Source of the DNA: Massospora cicadina
Taxonomy: Eukaryota > Entomophthoromycota > Entomophthoromycetes > Entomophthorales > Entomophthoraceae
Assembly: GCA_022478985.1 (NCBI GenBank)
Contig: JAKSZP010008019.1
Location: 1-64,000 of the forward strand
Direction: 5' to 3'
Length of the DNA stretch: 64,000 nucleotides
Under the pieces are notes generated by a model. That model did no database searches. It was not told where the DNA came from and worked only from the letters and a program-made list of their open reading frames with translations. Both the position numbers and the translations under genes were made by a program. Positions 12,013-24,213 of the stretch are shown here, one piece after another (position 1 is the stretch's first letter; the number at the start of each line of letters is the position of its first letter).

Positions 12013-13228
12013 TTGGTGGAACATGGGATACAAGTTTTCCTGGGCGTAGAAACACCAACAATGTGGGAAAAGTTTGGTGAAGCCCAACAAAAAATTTTCC
12101 CACACGCAGTGTACTTTACAACCTATACTATCTGCAGAGGTTGGGTAGACCTTGGGTTCAAAACCGCAGAAGAAGCAAATGATGTAGCAAAGGTCAGAGT
12201 AGTACTCAATCTTTCCGACGGACAGCAATTGGTCCCAACCAAATGCACCCATTGGACAGAATCCAAAGACATCTTCATCATTTTTGATTATCTTCCAACT
12301 TTACTGGCGCGCACAGTAGTTGAAAGACATCTCTGAGAAGGTTTGGAAGCCTATGGAGAAATTAAACAATTTGAAATGCAATGATCTCAGCTGATGCTGA
12401 CCCTTAGCATGGGGAAGGCAATAGCAATAGTTTCACCAAAATTATGATGTAGTAGAGGATATTACAAAATCTCCCACATCGCATCCTTCACAATTGATGA
12501 GAAAAATCCCAGCTGTTCTGTGCAACAGTGGAAAGCGCACCCCCTATTTGCAACCACTGCCAGGCCTTTGGGCACAAGATTCATGCTTGCCCCATCAAAG
12601 AAGGCCTGAGAGAAATGGAATTCTGTGAGGAGGAAATGGGTGAAGATGACTCAGAGTACGCCAGAATCACAGATACTACACAAGCATTCAACTGAGGAGA
12701 ACATGGACAATATAAAATAAATGATCTTATTTCCCTGAAAGAACGAAAAATGGCCAAACAAGCTTACAAGCTGGCCGCGGCCAAGACAAAGGCCTTGGCG
12801 GAATCAACCATATCACTGGAGCAGATCCAGGAAGATATGGAGGAAATCAAGTCCATGAACCAACCAGATCCCACGGAAAACCATACACCTAATCTGACCA
12901 GTTCAAAGTCAGTGGAACCCAATTCAGAAATAAATGCAGCAAAATTAGGGTTCAGTGCACCCCCAGAAAATTTGGAAGTTAACCCAATCGAGAAGGAAAA
13001 TCAACACTGGATTGTGCAAGAAAATTATGTGGCCAATAAAAATCCACAAGTGCACCACAATAACATTTTGAAATCAAGCAAAGCTAAGAGAGGAGCAAAA
13101 ACTGTGGTGATGAATTGGGCAGAATATACCCCAACTCCTACTCATGGTTATGCTCTACGCAGCAGAGGTGCAGTGGAGATCAATGTGAGCGAGGGAGTAG
13201 GGCTGGGAGGCCCTGCTAACCGCTCCTG
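12013..13228 (+). pseudogene. LINE-A ORF1 (RNA-binding, CCHC zinc knuckle)
   Basis: The first open block (12013-12333, no ATG) reads VEHGIQVFLG...GWVDLGFKTAEEANDVAKV...IFIIFDYLPTLLARTVVERH, which has the look of an RRM-like LINE ORF1 domain. A TGA stop follows. The CCHC knuckle C-N-H-C-QAFG-H-KIHA-C lies at 12549-12590 with all four ligands. The block 12750-13226 is open, charged and coiled-coil-like at first (EQIQEDMEEIKSM), ending in a basic region. About 22 bases separate it from ORF2. The true start is lost. The protein would coat LINE RNA. Confidence 0.85.
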
Positions 13229-13251
13229 AGGCGCATCAGGCGTCTCAGTAG

Positions 13252-16200
13252 AGATAGGGACGCTGAACATAGCGGGACTCAAGGCCTTAACATCCTGGGC
13301 CAAGAAGTTGAGTCTCCTATGAAACCCACCTGTGGATATCCTGGCGGTGCAGGAAACCCACTGTCCACAGGGAGAGGAGGAGGCATGGGAAAAAAATGCT
13401 CCTCCCAACAATATTGTTTTGGTCACTCCACTGTGGGGTGATAATACGCGCGAACCAAAACTTTAAATTTATTAATAAAAATTTATTCCTGGATGGTTGT
13501 GTACTCGCCATAACATTCTTATGGCACACTGAAGTGCACACAATCGCCAGTGTGTACGCCCCAAACAGTGCACAGGACTGAAGAGAACTTCTCACAGCCC
13601 TAACACAACTAAATCTACCAGCAAACACTTTTGTCATGGGAGACATGAACTGATGGATTAACCCAGAAATGGACCAATGGCCATACACAATGGAGATAAC
13701 ACAAGGGCAAGTGGAACTTCAAGTACTAAAGGCCACCCTGGGACTATATCATCCACTGCCAAAAAGGCAACCCCTGCTACAAAACATGACACGCCCACAT
13801 GTACACATTAATACACTTATCTCTATGTCAAGGATAGACCTAATACTCGCACCAATAATTTTCTGTCACCAAATTCAAAAATTTAAAACTGAAAAAATCG
13901 AATTCTCTGACCATAAGCTTTTTTGGTGTCCTACAAACTGGCGGAACCAAGTACCCAAGCACCCAGATGGTGCAGAATACGCCCAGAAAGTTTAGCTGAC
14001 TCAGAATTTTAATCCTGGATGGAGAAAATATCCTCAACCTGGGATTTTCAAATACCTTTTTGCTCAGACCCACTAATCACATGGGAAAACTTCAAAAAAT
14101 CAACAACCCAATAAAGTAAACATACACCATCTAAAAGACACAGGGCAGTTTCAGCCATTATCAAACACACATTGGCTGAAATTGACCATCTAGAAAACAA
14201 CATACCAAGAATAGGATACAGCTATGGATGGGGTCATAAATGGGAAGAGGTTTCTGCTCGGCTAAACACCCTGATCCCTGAACACCAACACCGAGTTGGA
14301 GTCCAATATAAAGGCAAAAATATAAGAGATGGAGAAACTTGCTCGAGCTACTTTTTCTGACAATTCCACGCCTGGAAAAATATGATAGCTTGTACACAGG
14401 TCCATCGACTGGATAAATCCATAGCAGAAACACCTGAAGAAGTCGCGACCAAAGTACACAGGTTTTACATGAAATTGTATAAATCTGAGCCGGTCAAAAC
14501 AGAAAAAATCCAAGAATTCCTTAGAAGCGCACATATTGACACCGCGGTTCAAAATAACAATTTAATTAACCTAATATCGCGCGAGCTTTTTATGGGAAGT
14601 AGTACGCGGTGCACCAAGAGGTAAATGCCCTGGACCTGATGAGATTCCCTATGAATTTTATAAAAAATATTTTACTAACATCTCTAACATTCTTCTAGCT
14701 TCAATGAACAAGTGTATTATGGAAACATGCCTCCTACCTGGAGGCAAAGAGCATACACGGTCACATTATTCAATAAAGTAAACAGATTAGACCTATCCAA
14801 CTGGCGCCCAATTTCCCTAACCAATACAGATACAAAAAATTTCTCAAAAATTATGGATAATCGACTAGGAGAAGTTGCAACTGATGCGATATCCCCATTA
14901 CAATATGGATTTGTCCCAGCAAGATCCATATGGGATAACATCCACACAGTTGCAAATGTCTGCCAGTCCAAAACCTCTGGAGCACTTGTCTTTTTAGACC
15001 AACAAAAGGCATATGACAGGGTGAACTGGACCTATCTTAGAGCCTGCCTTTAAAAATTCAAGCTTCCAAATAGATTCATAAACTGGGTAATGTTGTTTAC
15101 AGAGTCTGCAACCATGGCTGTGCGGGGAGCAGGCTTCTTAAACAACCCAGTTATCCCACAGAGAGGACTAAAACAAGGAGACCCCTTAAGCCCTCTACTC
15201 TACAACTTTAGCTTGGACCCTCTAATCTGAAATACAAACACATTACTCAAAGGAATCAACGTCAAGGGCCAATCACCAGTCAAAATGATGGCCTTTGCTG
15301 ATGATTGTGTGACGGGAATTTCCAACAATCAAGACGCTTACAGAATTGAGAAGATAATTCAAGACTATTCAGCCATAAGTAACGCATCACTTAACACTGA
15401 GAAAACGAAAATTATACTCCTGGGAAAATATCAGACCCAGTGGATGCCATCTACACAGGGCCAAAAAGCTAGTACATCAAGACTCCTGACCAGACATAGA
15501 AGCAAAAATTGGCAACTAACTCACTAAAACTTCCATTCATCACCAAGCTAACAGATGGCCCTGTTCGTCACTTGGGAGTATGGTTGGAAGCAGTTGGATA
15601 CGCTAACTCCATGATGGAAAATCAATTATTAGACAAAATAACAAAACGCTTGCCTCCTTACATGGACACCAAACAGGTCTAATAGGAAGGGTCATAGTAG
15701 CCAACTCGATGATTCTATCAATTATATGGTTCATGGCCCATGCAATCACTTTCTCACCATCTCTCTTCAACACAGTCCACGTCCTATTACAAGGATGGCT
15801 ATGGTCCAACCACAACCCCCCTGTACGCCTTAAAACCCTATTTGGCTCTAGAAGAAATGGATGTATGGGGCTTACTAATTACGTAGAGCAAGCAACTTAT
15901 ATACTGGGATCATGGATAGCTCAGGTGACTAGCCCAGATCTTCCAGATACACACTGGTCCAGAACAGCAAGATATAACTTCACACGTTCACTACAATTAA
16001 GAAACCCAGATCACCCAAACACATTAATCAAGTATCTTGCATCCCATCCCACAGCTGCATGACCACATGGCACTCCTGCACACTTCAAATGAATACTCCT
16101 AGCCATGAGAAGAGCGACATGGCAGATTCATATAAATGATCAAACCAGTCACTGAGGACGCCCAAGGCTAACTCACAGACAGGAGATCAACGATCAAATA

Positions 16201-16830
16201 GTCACAGACAATATAACAATCAAAAGTTCAAATACCATAGCCAGGATAGATTACCTGGACCATATGGACATACCCTAAAACCTGGAGACCCAAAGAAGAG
16301 TATGGAGATACACACATCACCCTCTACTCCAACCCGTGATAAGAGAACATGTATGGAGGTGTATGAAGAGAGTATACCAAACAGCTGAATGTTCAAATGC
16401 CACTCATACCTCATGTGCAATATGAGGTCAGTATGGAAGCCTAGCCCACCGTTTAAACAATTCCCAACATCAGTAGCTGTATGGAAAGAGGCCATGCGCC
16501 TTTTCCTCCAAGAAAATGGACATTCATTCAGCCTATCAAGGAACATGTTCGGTATAAACATGGACTCTCCTATCCATCCATCTCTCAGGGCGCTAATAGT
16601 AGCAATAGCACTATGGGCGATACATACAATGGTACTGGAATCGTTCACAGAAGCAGCGCCAAAAATCCAAGAAGCCATTCATCGCTTCCACAGCCATATA
16701 TTGGAACATTTCCAAGCATGGCTGTTTGGACATATGACCCCCCATAACAGAAGGACAATAAACACATGGTTCCTCATATGGTTCCTAAAAGTTGATCCTT
16801 TCCTTCACACATGCTGCATCCAAGAATAAT
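13252..16830 (+). pseudogene. LINE-A ORF2 (endonuclease, reverse transcriptase)
   Basis: Exonuclease/endonuclease/phosphatase-type endonuclease: IGTLNIAGLKALTSW at its start, QETH at 13350-13361, GDMN at 13639-13650, SRIDLIL at 13828-13848, SDH at 13906-13914. The RT follows: CPGPDEIPYEFYKK (about 14625), NWRPISLTNTDTK, YGFVPARSIWDNI, FLDQQKAYDRV (14991-15023), GLKQGDPLSPLLYNF (15165-15209), FADD (15294-15305). The C-terminal part runs to about 16829 with MFKCHSYLMCNMRSVWK and SRNMFGINMDSPIHPSL. Many internal stops are TGA at places where Arg fits, for example directly after GDMN. It would perform target-primed reverse transcription. Confidence 0.9.
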
Positions 16831-16882
16831 CCAGCATAACCCCCTCCCTACCGTCCTAATCTTGGTGATCCTGGAGACAACA

Positions 16883-16902
16883 AGAGGGGCTTTGAACCCT
16901 CT
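16883..16902 (+). other. LINE-A 3' UTR stem-loop
   Basis: AGAGGG (16883-16888) pairs with CCCTCT (16897-16902) around an 8-base loop, shortly upstream of the A-rich tail. LINE-A'' keeps a recognisable version next to the same GGGGTGCC block. In stringent-type LINEs such a 3' stem-loop is the RT recognition element; its use here is inference. Confidence 0.5.
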
Positions 16903-17014
16903 GGGGTGCCTTTAATTGTCAAATTTCATTAGTTTTCTCACTATATCGGAAGTGCTTGTCCCCTGGTTGACATTCCCCAAATAAATAAAATGAATATTTA
17001 TAAAATCATTCCTT

Positions 17015-17560
17015 GCAGTCAATAAAGTTAAGATGCTTCTATATACTTATCTGATTTACCCGCTTCCAATCATTAGTAAAGTACAAGGATCTTTATTAAA
17101 CATATATCAATTAAACAACTCTGAACACTCAAATAATCCCTCTAACTCAATTTCACAATTACCCACTGTCACTGGTATCTTGGCCCTGACAGAGGTTGGT
17201 CTAGCTGAAGCTCTACAACCTATATTAGGACCCAACAGACCTTTAATCACAGCTATGATATTTTTCTATCCGCGTCCTTCCCTTGTTATACTGGACTCTT
17301 AGCTCAGGCATGGCAAGTTCACGAGTTGCTATGCCAGACTGGGTTAAAGATATTACAGTCCCTGACAATGCATAACACTTCGCCAGATAACCTTAGAGAA
17401 CAGACAGTGTTCAAGTCTTTGTACTAGAGACTTGTGTTGACTGCATATTGCGCATGGAAATAAAGAGGCTTTGGGCCTCTCAGCAGTGCAATATACCCTC
17501 TTCAAGCATCTCCACACATGAGTAAGAAACTAGGGTTGCAATAAGGGATGATGAGCATAA
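17015..17560 (+). other. Unclassified stretch with an orphan 89-codon ORF and a perfect hairpin
   Basis: An ATG frame at 17033-17302 encodes an 89-residue protein (MLLYTYLIYPLPIISKVQGS...) with no family I recognise. The part LPTVTGILALTEVGLAEALQ is coding-like. It starts just after the LINE-A tail. A TTGCAGTCAATAAA block (17013-17026) resembles TTGCAGTCAGTAAA in the LTR-like insertion near 49.93 kb, so this may be the edge of an LTR element. A perfect hairpin, AGAGGC/GCCTCT with a 5-base loop, lies at 17464-17480 just after AATAAA. Confidence 0.35.
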
Positions 17561-20500
17561 CTCTAAAATATTTCTGGGTGTACAAAGTGTAGAGTATATA
17601 CAGCATATCAAGAAAGTCTACATAGGTAATGGTATTTGAACAGCGAGGCAAATTGTTTAGAAAAAGATTTTATATGAACATCAAGGCTGATAAAGCATAG
17701 TTGAACGCCCTTTTTGGGCAGGTTTGATGCATAAGCGGATCTTTAACTCTTCAATTATTATGGTTAGGAGCCACTCCTTGAAGTGCGCGGGTACCAGATA
17801 GTTCTGCCGCAGAGAGATGGGAAGCATTTACTGTCAATTAATCTCAGTTAAATGAGCTTGTGCACCTGTAAAACTGCGATAACCTTACACATGCCACACA
17901 CAAGGACGTTTTATTTTTCAAGAACTCCGATCTTTACTTAAATTACAAAATTATGTAAATATAGGTAAGAGGAGATGGTGGAAATAGGGGTATTGATCCG
18001 AATAAAAAGGCTGTGATTGGATGTCACTAATTTATTAGAATCTCTAAGCCATTTCTGCTTAGCAATCACTATGCTAGCCATGGTTATAGCATTAGCAGGC
18101 TTACACGCCATTGGAGTTTGAGTCTTAAAGTCACTTTATCACGTTTGACACTTGATCCAGGGTAAAAGCCAGGCGTAAGGCTTTAAAGCACCTTAAGATA
18201 AGGCGTAAGAACTTTATGATCTATTTGCGCTGATTTAAAAAAACAAGTCATTTTAAGAACTAGGCATTTCTTTTGGGGTGCTAATAGTTCATTTGCTTGG
18301 CCACAAATGCCGAGTGTAAAACTGATATACAGTACTGGTAGAGGAAAGTTCAGAGCTGGATTGGTTTGCTTTGCAGAGTTAACACAAAAACAGATCTTGT
18401 GAGGGTTGTAAATATTGCAACAATTCTTTTCAAGATAGTAGGTTCCTTATTGTGAACCAATACCATTTAATTATGGCGCACTTGGAATATTGGTAGCTGA
18501 TGTCAGCCTCACTTTTGGCGCACACCAGGAAGTCTATGAGAGTGTAATCTTAGATGCAGTGCTTGATCTATATAAATGGCCTGGTGCAGAATCTTCCAGG
18601 TTATTGAATTCTAGTTGGAGGAAACTGATTTAAATAGAGTCCCAATACTGACTCCCTGCAGTTATAATTGGCATAATGCCCCTCATACACTCACTTGTTA
18701 AGGATTTGGAATCTTGATAATGGTCTTGTCCATAGTTTTGGGTATAGTTATCTGACTTTAAATTTTTATAAAAAAGTTTCTATCACCTTGTCAGTATATT
18801 TGTTTTCAATTTAATTACACTCCTCCCACACAGTTGATAAGTTCATCACTGAATTTTGGGCTTTAAATATCCTGTCATATCTTATAAGCATCCTGCGCTG
18901 CAAAATTTTAAATGACAAGACACCTAGCAAACTACCCATTTGCTAAATTACATGAAAAAGGGGCACTTCTATTTGGTGAGAAGCTTTGGATGGGGTTACC
19001 ATCCATTCTTGTATAGAGTGCACTAAGATGATTTCCATTTGTACCTGGGTCTGATCCCAGTTGATGCCCAATCAAGGCCTGGGCAGTGCATGTACATCTT
19101 CATCATGCAGAGGAACACCTTGGTCCAGATCCACTGGGCATGGGTTTCAAATTTAATAAACTATCCCATCTTCTCACCTGGGCTTAATAAAGTTTTGAAT
19201 TTGATCAGCGCGACCTTAATTTGTAGCAAAGGAAAGTGCGGGTGAGCATCTTTTTTTGTGGTCCTGTTTCAGGCTCTTCGGAAGCATGTGTAAGATTACC
19301 AGAGCTATGAGAGGATGAAGATGTCAATTTCTTTCACCTTGCCTTAAAGGTTCAGGCATGTTTACTTCCAGTAAGACATTCAGAATGGCATATTGCTTAG
19401 CACCTTTTTCATCTCCTCAAATTCTGGGCCTTTTTAATTATTTATTATTCACAGGTAGCAGAATGTCTTCGTGGGATGTAGGGGAGTTAGACCATAAGGC
19501 GAGTTGAACTTTAGGCTGCTGATTTTTAATAAAATGGTTTTTTCTATAATAATTTTCGCATTTGACTTCATTTGGGTGGATGTAAGAGGCTCCTTGACAT
19601 CTTGAAGAACATTTTGGAATTAATCTCTATAACTGTGTCACTAGTGAGGGCCTGTCTTTTAATAGTCTATTGATTAAGCTATACAATTCCTTGTAGCTTC
19701 ATTTCTTCCGCTTCCAACATGATGTTTGAAGTAAAGTTTTAAAAGAATAGGGAAAATTGGTTTACTTGGTAGAGGACCTTCCCAGTAGATATTACATCTG
19801 TGATAACGTTGGTAATGATAACCGTAGTATAAGTCCTTAATACAAAGTTGAGATCCAGAAGAAGAAAATGGGGGGAGAATACAACTGCTTGAATGCTGCA
19901 TTTAGGAAATACCATTTACTCTATTGTTACCTTCTTAATGTTCATAAAGATAAGATAGCCATCGTTGTATACTTGCGTGTACCTCAGGAGTTTCTGGTTG
20001 AAGTAGTACTCTCCCAGATCATTATCCCCTTGATAAACCGTGTTGGGCCTTGTGGAAGGTGTACGGTGCCATGATCATTAGAAATTATAGTAAAATACAA
20101 ATGATGAGCTTGTAGTTTTATTCAAAAGGCTATTTACACCAGTTCCAAAGGTTTAGTTTTTATGCTCTTCTTGTATAAGAGCACATTTCATGTCTACTGG
20201 TCCCTGTTATTTGGATTCAGTTAACAGGCAGTAATTTGTACATGCGGAAAAGTTCTAGCAAGATGCAGACGTTTATGCATTTTGCATTTCCACATACATA
20301 TAGTCAAGGGCTCAGTGCCTTGTCTTTTGGTAACTCATTTAGTGCTTATTTAATTTATTAAATGTATATTTCAGTGGTGAGGTTTTGCTTATCTTTAAAT
20401 ACTCCTGAAGAGCCATCTTGGCCAAGTCAAAAAGGGATTTAGTTGCCAGTCCTCTGGTTTGAGGTATAGAAAAAGTTTATTTTAAAAGCACTTAATTTTG

Positions 20501-23041
20501 CGCTTAATTACTTCAGGATCACTGGATACTTTGCCGAAGGGAATTTTGCCTCCCATATATTGGCCCAGGAACTGAATTCCTTGATGCTATCCAATCTCTT
20601 TAGTCAATTTCCCTGTATGATTTGATATCTTTAGGTGACACCAGTTTGGCGCTTAGAGCCCTTCTTGTTGAGTAAAGCTCAGTACCACTAGTGCATCTTC
20701 TACTAGTCACTCAACCAATATTTTCTGTCCCACTGCAAAAGTCTCAGGTTTACTAGGGTTTCCTTTAGCTGCTTTATGGGAGAAGTTTTCTATAGGATTT
20801 TTCTTTTTTGTACTTAACAGCGTCTCATTTTAGATTATTATTTTTATACAGCGTTTGAGGAGATATGTACTGAGCTGTTGGTTCATATGATTGAGAATGA
20901 AATTAAAGCCATTTCTGATGGCCTATTTCTATCCAGTTTCTTCAGCATAAATGGTGAGATCTTCCACTCTCTGCTTTGGGGTTAACCCAGATCATTGGCG
21001 ATTTTATCTATCATATGGTCGCTCTATGCGCTAATGCTAACCTTGCTGCTTGAGGTCAGCAGTTCGAGATTGGTTGAAACCAGGATATAGTATAGCCAGA
21101 AACAGATTATCAGCTCACTATTGCTGTCTTATGTCCACCATATGAGGTTTTTGTTTGTCATCATTATCGTCTATCATGAGAACATCCCATAGAATACTAG
21201 GTAGTTCGCATATCATCAGCTATATTGTTAGGTCGTTTGCTCTTTATAACCATTCCCTGGATTGCATTTATCCAGAAGTTCAGTTTCCCGCTATAACCAT
21301 AGCCTACTCAGTTCACACCTTTGACAGGAACTTGTAATCTTTTAGTTTTTGTGGGGCTTTGATAATTAATAAACTATGAGCACCCAAAGGGTTCTACCTT
21401 TGTCCTTAACAATGACCTTTTCCACAATGATCTGGCTGGCGTGTATGTCTTACATGAACATAAAGTCTAAGTTCTCTTTTAAGACAACAATTGCAACGTG
21501 ATCCGTTCTTAGCACTTAGCTCCTGATCTGGAGGGACCATGGGTGGTTTTTGGAGTTAAGTATCGAATTTGGTATCACTTTTTTATACTGTATGTTTGTG
21601 TCTCCACATTAAAAATTAAGTCTACTTTATTGTAGTTAGTTTCAAGTGGTAAATTTTTCTTACCCTCTTATAAATGCTACCCATACCCTTCGCATTCATA
21701 GTTGTAGTGATCATTCCCAGTTGCCTGATGCATGGTTATGAGTTTTTTTAATGGTATGGATGAAATTGCAAAAAATCTTTATTTTTAGTGTGATTGGATA
21801 CTAAGGCAAGCGAGAAATCACAGCTGATTGATGGTGTAGTTGGTTAGAAAAGAGATTTTTTGATGACCACTTTGTACGCTGGGAACTCTGATTCCTTCCA
21901 CATTTTCTTATTAATTAATAGGTACATAGGCTTTAACATTAACATTAATTGATTTTTGAAGTTGCAAATCTATCAGATGTCTCAGAAGTGGACGTTGGGC
22001 AACTTTCAGAGTCGCTGTGTGGTTTTTGAGTAAATTGGATGTTTTTTCCTTTTTATGATCTTTTTTTCAGCTTATTGCTAGTTGAAGGGTTTTTGGTAAT
22101 GGGCTAGCTTTGGTATTGGCATTAGTTTTTGCTTCATGGAGGCCTTTGCCTTGCTTTCTTTTTAGGTGCACTTTTAGTCTTGCCTTCTGATAGCGCTCCT
22201 CCTCTTTTTTGAACCACTCCTTCTGGATCTGGTGTTGTTCTGTAGGCTTTAGACTTACCACTTGTCTATCTTATACGCCTCTGGTCTGGGTGATAAATGG
22301 CTTGTCTTTGTCTTCAGGGTTCTTTGCGCCTCACGTTCCCATGCCTCCTTGTGAGCGGTGTCAAGCTCCTGTTTTTAGCGTTAAATATCTGTGACCTCCA
22401 TGAGGTTGCGCAGAAGCCACTTATTGGATTTGGGCCAAAATAATATTTATTTTCCAGCCTTTGTGATCTTGGAAACAGGATCATAATTATATAATTTCAT
22501 GTTGGTTTTCCTTTTTTATGATGGCAGTGGGCCATTGTATACCCAGTCTGGTAGCAAAACTGGAACACCTGCTTTGCGTCCTCCTGTTTGTGTAAACTGT
22601 GCAACTGAGGCCTTGAATGTGGATGAACCTTGGGAGGGCAATTTATTTGCCTTCTTCATAGCTCCTTCTTGTAAAGCGCCACCATTATGTGGGGGAGGAG
22701 GCATCTGGAAATATACTTGCTGCTGGGAATGGAGAACTTAAATTCATGCCATAATATGATGGGCCCATTTGGATTGCCTAGTGGACCCATTCATTTTTTC
22801 AGTCTATAGGCAGATTGAAAAAAGCAGCCCTATAGAGCGTTTTGTTTGCGTAATAAGTCACATCTTTTTTAGGTAGGTTTCTTAGTATAATCTACCCACC
22901 TCTAGGAGCTCTTTTGTTGAGTTTGCCGTGGGATCAAAATATAACCGTAGCCACATTCTGGCACCCAAATATGATTGTAATCACCGCCCAACTGGACCTT
23001 GTCCAGCTCCTAGTATATGGTCATGATCAGGTATTAACATT
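17561..23041 (-). other. Strongly decayed retroelement sequence, probably LINE-derived on the minus strand
   Basis: No long frame is open. On the minus strand a knuckle-like segment (AQFTQTGGRKAGVPVLLPDW, about 22560-22620) follows an ORF1-like block near 22.8-23.0 kb with RNLPKKDVTYYANKTL. A basic, helical segment lies at 22070-22260 (KKEEERYQKARLKVHLKRKQ). Near 18480-18640 the pieces LEDSAPGHLYRSSTASKIT and IDFLVCAKSEADISYQYSK resemble the end of a LINE endonuclease. The spacing is too long for one LINE, so several fragments are probably joined. A tRNA-like B-box region occurs near 21055. Confidence 0.35.
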
Positions 23042-24196
23042 TTCTAAAACTTATAGAGATCTTGATTATTTTGGGCTGATAGCCCCTAGATTAGCAATTG
23101 CACAGGTTCGTTGTTGTGCAATTCTCCACAAAGTCTGAGATTCAAAATGTGTTAGTTTGATAGTAGAATGGAGGCTTGTTATCCATAGTTGAATAAAGTA
23201 CTATTACTGGGTCCAACGCTTGATCAGTATTTCCTCTTGAAATATTTAGGATGTCCTCGATAGAGATTCATTCCCTTATACCGCCTAACTTGATCTATGC
23301 TCAGATTCTCATTTACGGTTTCTCTCTGGTGACACACAGTTAGCAGTAATACCTAATTCATATCAGCTTCTCTTCTCTGGATCCACGCTCAGATTCTACT
23401 CTTTATCCCATAGAGTATCCCAATTAAAGACACAGCAATAAAATCCATGAAAGAGAATAGAACTTGAAATGGATTCTGGTATGATACCAAATGCTGGCAA
23501 AAGTCTAAAGTACTTCAGTTTATAACCATATAAGTATGAGTATATTTTATTAGTGAATTCTTAGGGGAAATTATAGTGGGAAGTTGGCGACCAATCCTTA
23601 GTTGGCACCTCCTCGATGAAATGACAGCTGCTGCAATCGAATTACCCATCCTTGTCTCATCAGCAATGGTCTTCCCCATCCTGGCTAGGATTCTGTCATT
23701 AGACATTCTCAAGACCTAAAATGGAAAGAGTAAGAAAATGTGTCTCTAACGTTTTACTCTCATTATCAGTGAACCAACATACTTGGCAAGCGACCTGCTT
23801 AGTTAATGAGACTTGTTACCCATTAAAGCAGTTTGCAAACCAACTAATCAATTTGCTAGTTGCAGGTGGCATTACTCACCTCACAACTTGATCCTTAAAT
23901 TCCCAATTTGTCAGTGATGAAACCTGACCGATCCCAATTGGTAAACCTGATAGTTAATTATCAATCAACTATCAGATGCCCCCATTTCGTCAGCAACTCT
24001 GCCTGAAGAACTCTTAAGCATTCACAAAGATTGATCCCCAAAGAGTTGAACCAGGAAAATTACCTAAAATCCCATGAACATTGTTACCCTGATATCAGGG
24101 TCAACTGATATACAATTCACTTCGCTATAAAGAATTATCCCCTAGTGACCCCTGCTAATCTAGTCATCTGTGAATATTGGAAAATATCCCAGAACA
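23042..24196 (-). repeat. 3' LTR of Ty3-3
   Basis: About 1155 bp, colinear with 38195-39346; shared blocks include GGTCCAACGCTTGATCAGTA (one base changed), TCATTCCCTTATACCGCCTA and TTCTTAGGGGAAATTATAGT. It ends ..AGAACA at 24196. On the opposite (plus) strand it has TATAAAGA at 24126-24133, about 90 bases before the antisense ORF region, which could be an antisense promoter; this is inference. Confidence 0.87.
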
Positions 24197-24213
24197 TCCT
24201 CCCTCTTGCCTAA

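Larger units (their letters stand above)
11732..16999 (+). mobile_element. LINE-A: near full-length L1-type non-LTR retrotransposon
   Basis: A 5' UTR (about 11732-12000), ORF1 with a CCHC knuckle, ORF2 with endonuclease and RT, and a 3' UTR with a stem-loop and an AAATAAATAAAATG tail, about 5.3 kb in all. A candidate imperfect target duplication flanks it: CTAAAATCGTTTCTT at 11717-11731 and ATAAAATCATTCCTT at 17000-17014 (12 of 15 match). LINE-C and LINE-A'' belong to the same family. Multiple stops, often TGA, make it inactive. Confidence 0.88.

Noticed and set aside
20990..21060. Alu-like sequence (GAGGTCAGCAGTTCGAGA)
   Set aside because: Only the pol III B-box region is similar; no 7SL-derived body is present.
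22499..22741. Plus-strand ORF with Cys residues near 22.6 kb
   Set aside because: The minus strand of the same bases carries a knuckle-like LINE ORF1 segment, which fits its surroundings better.
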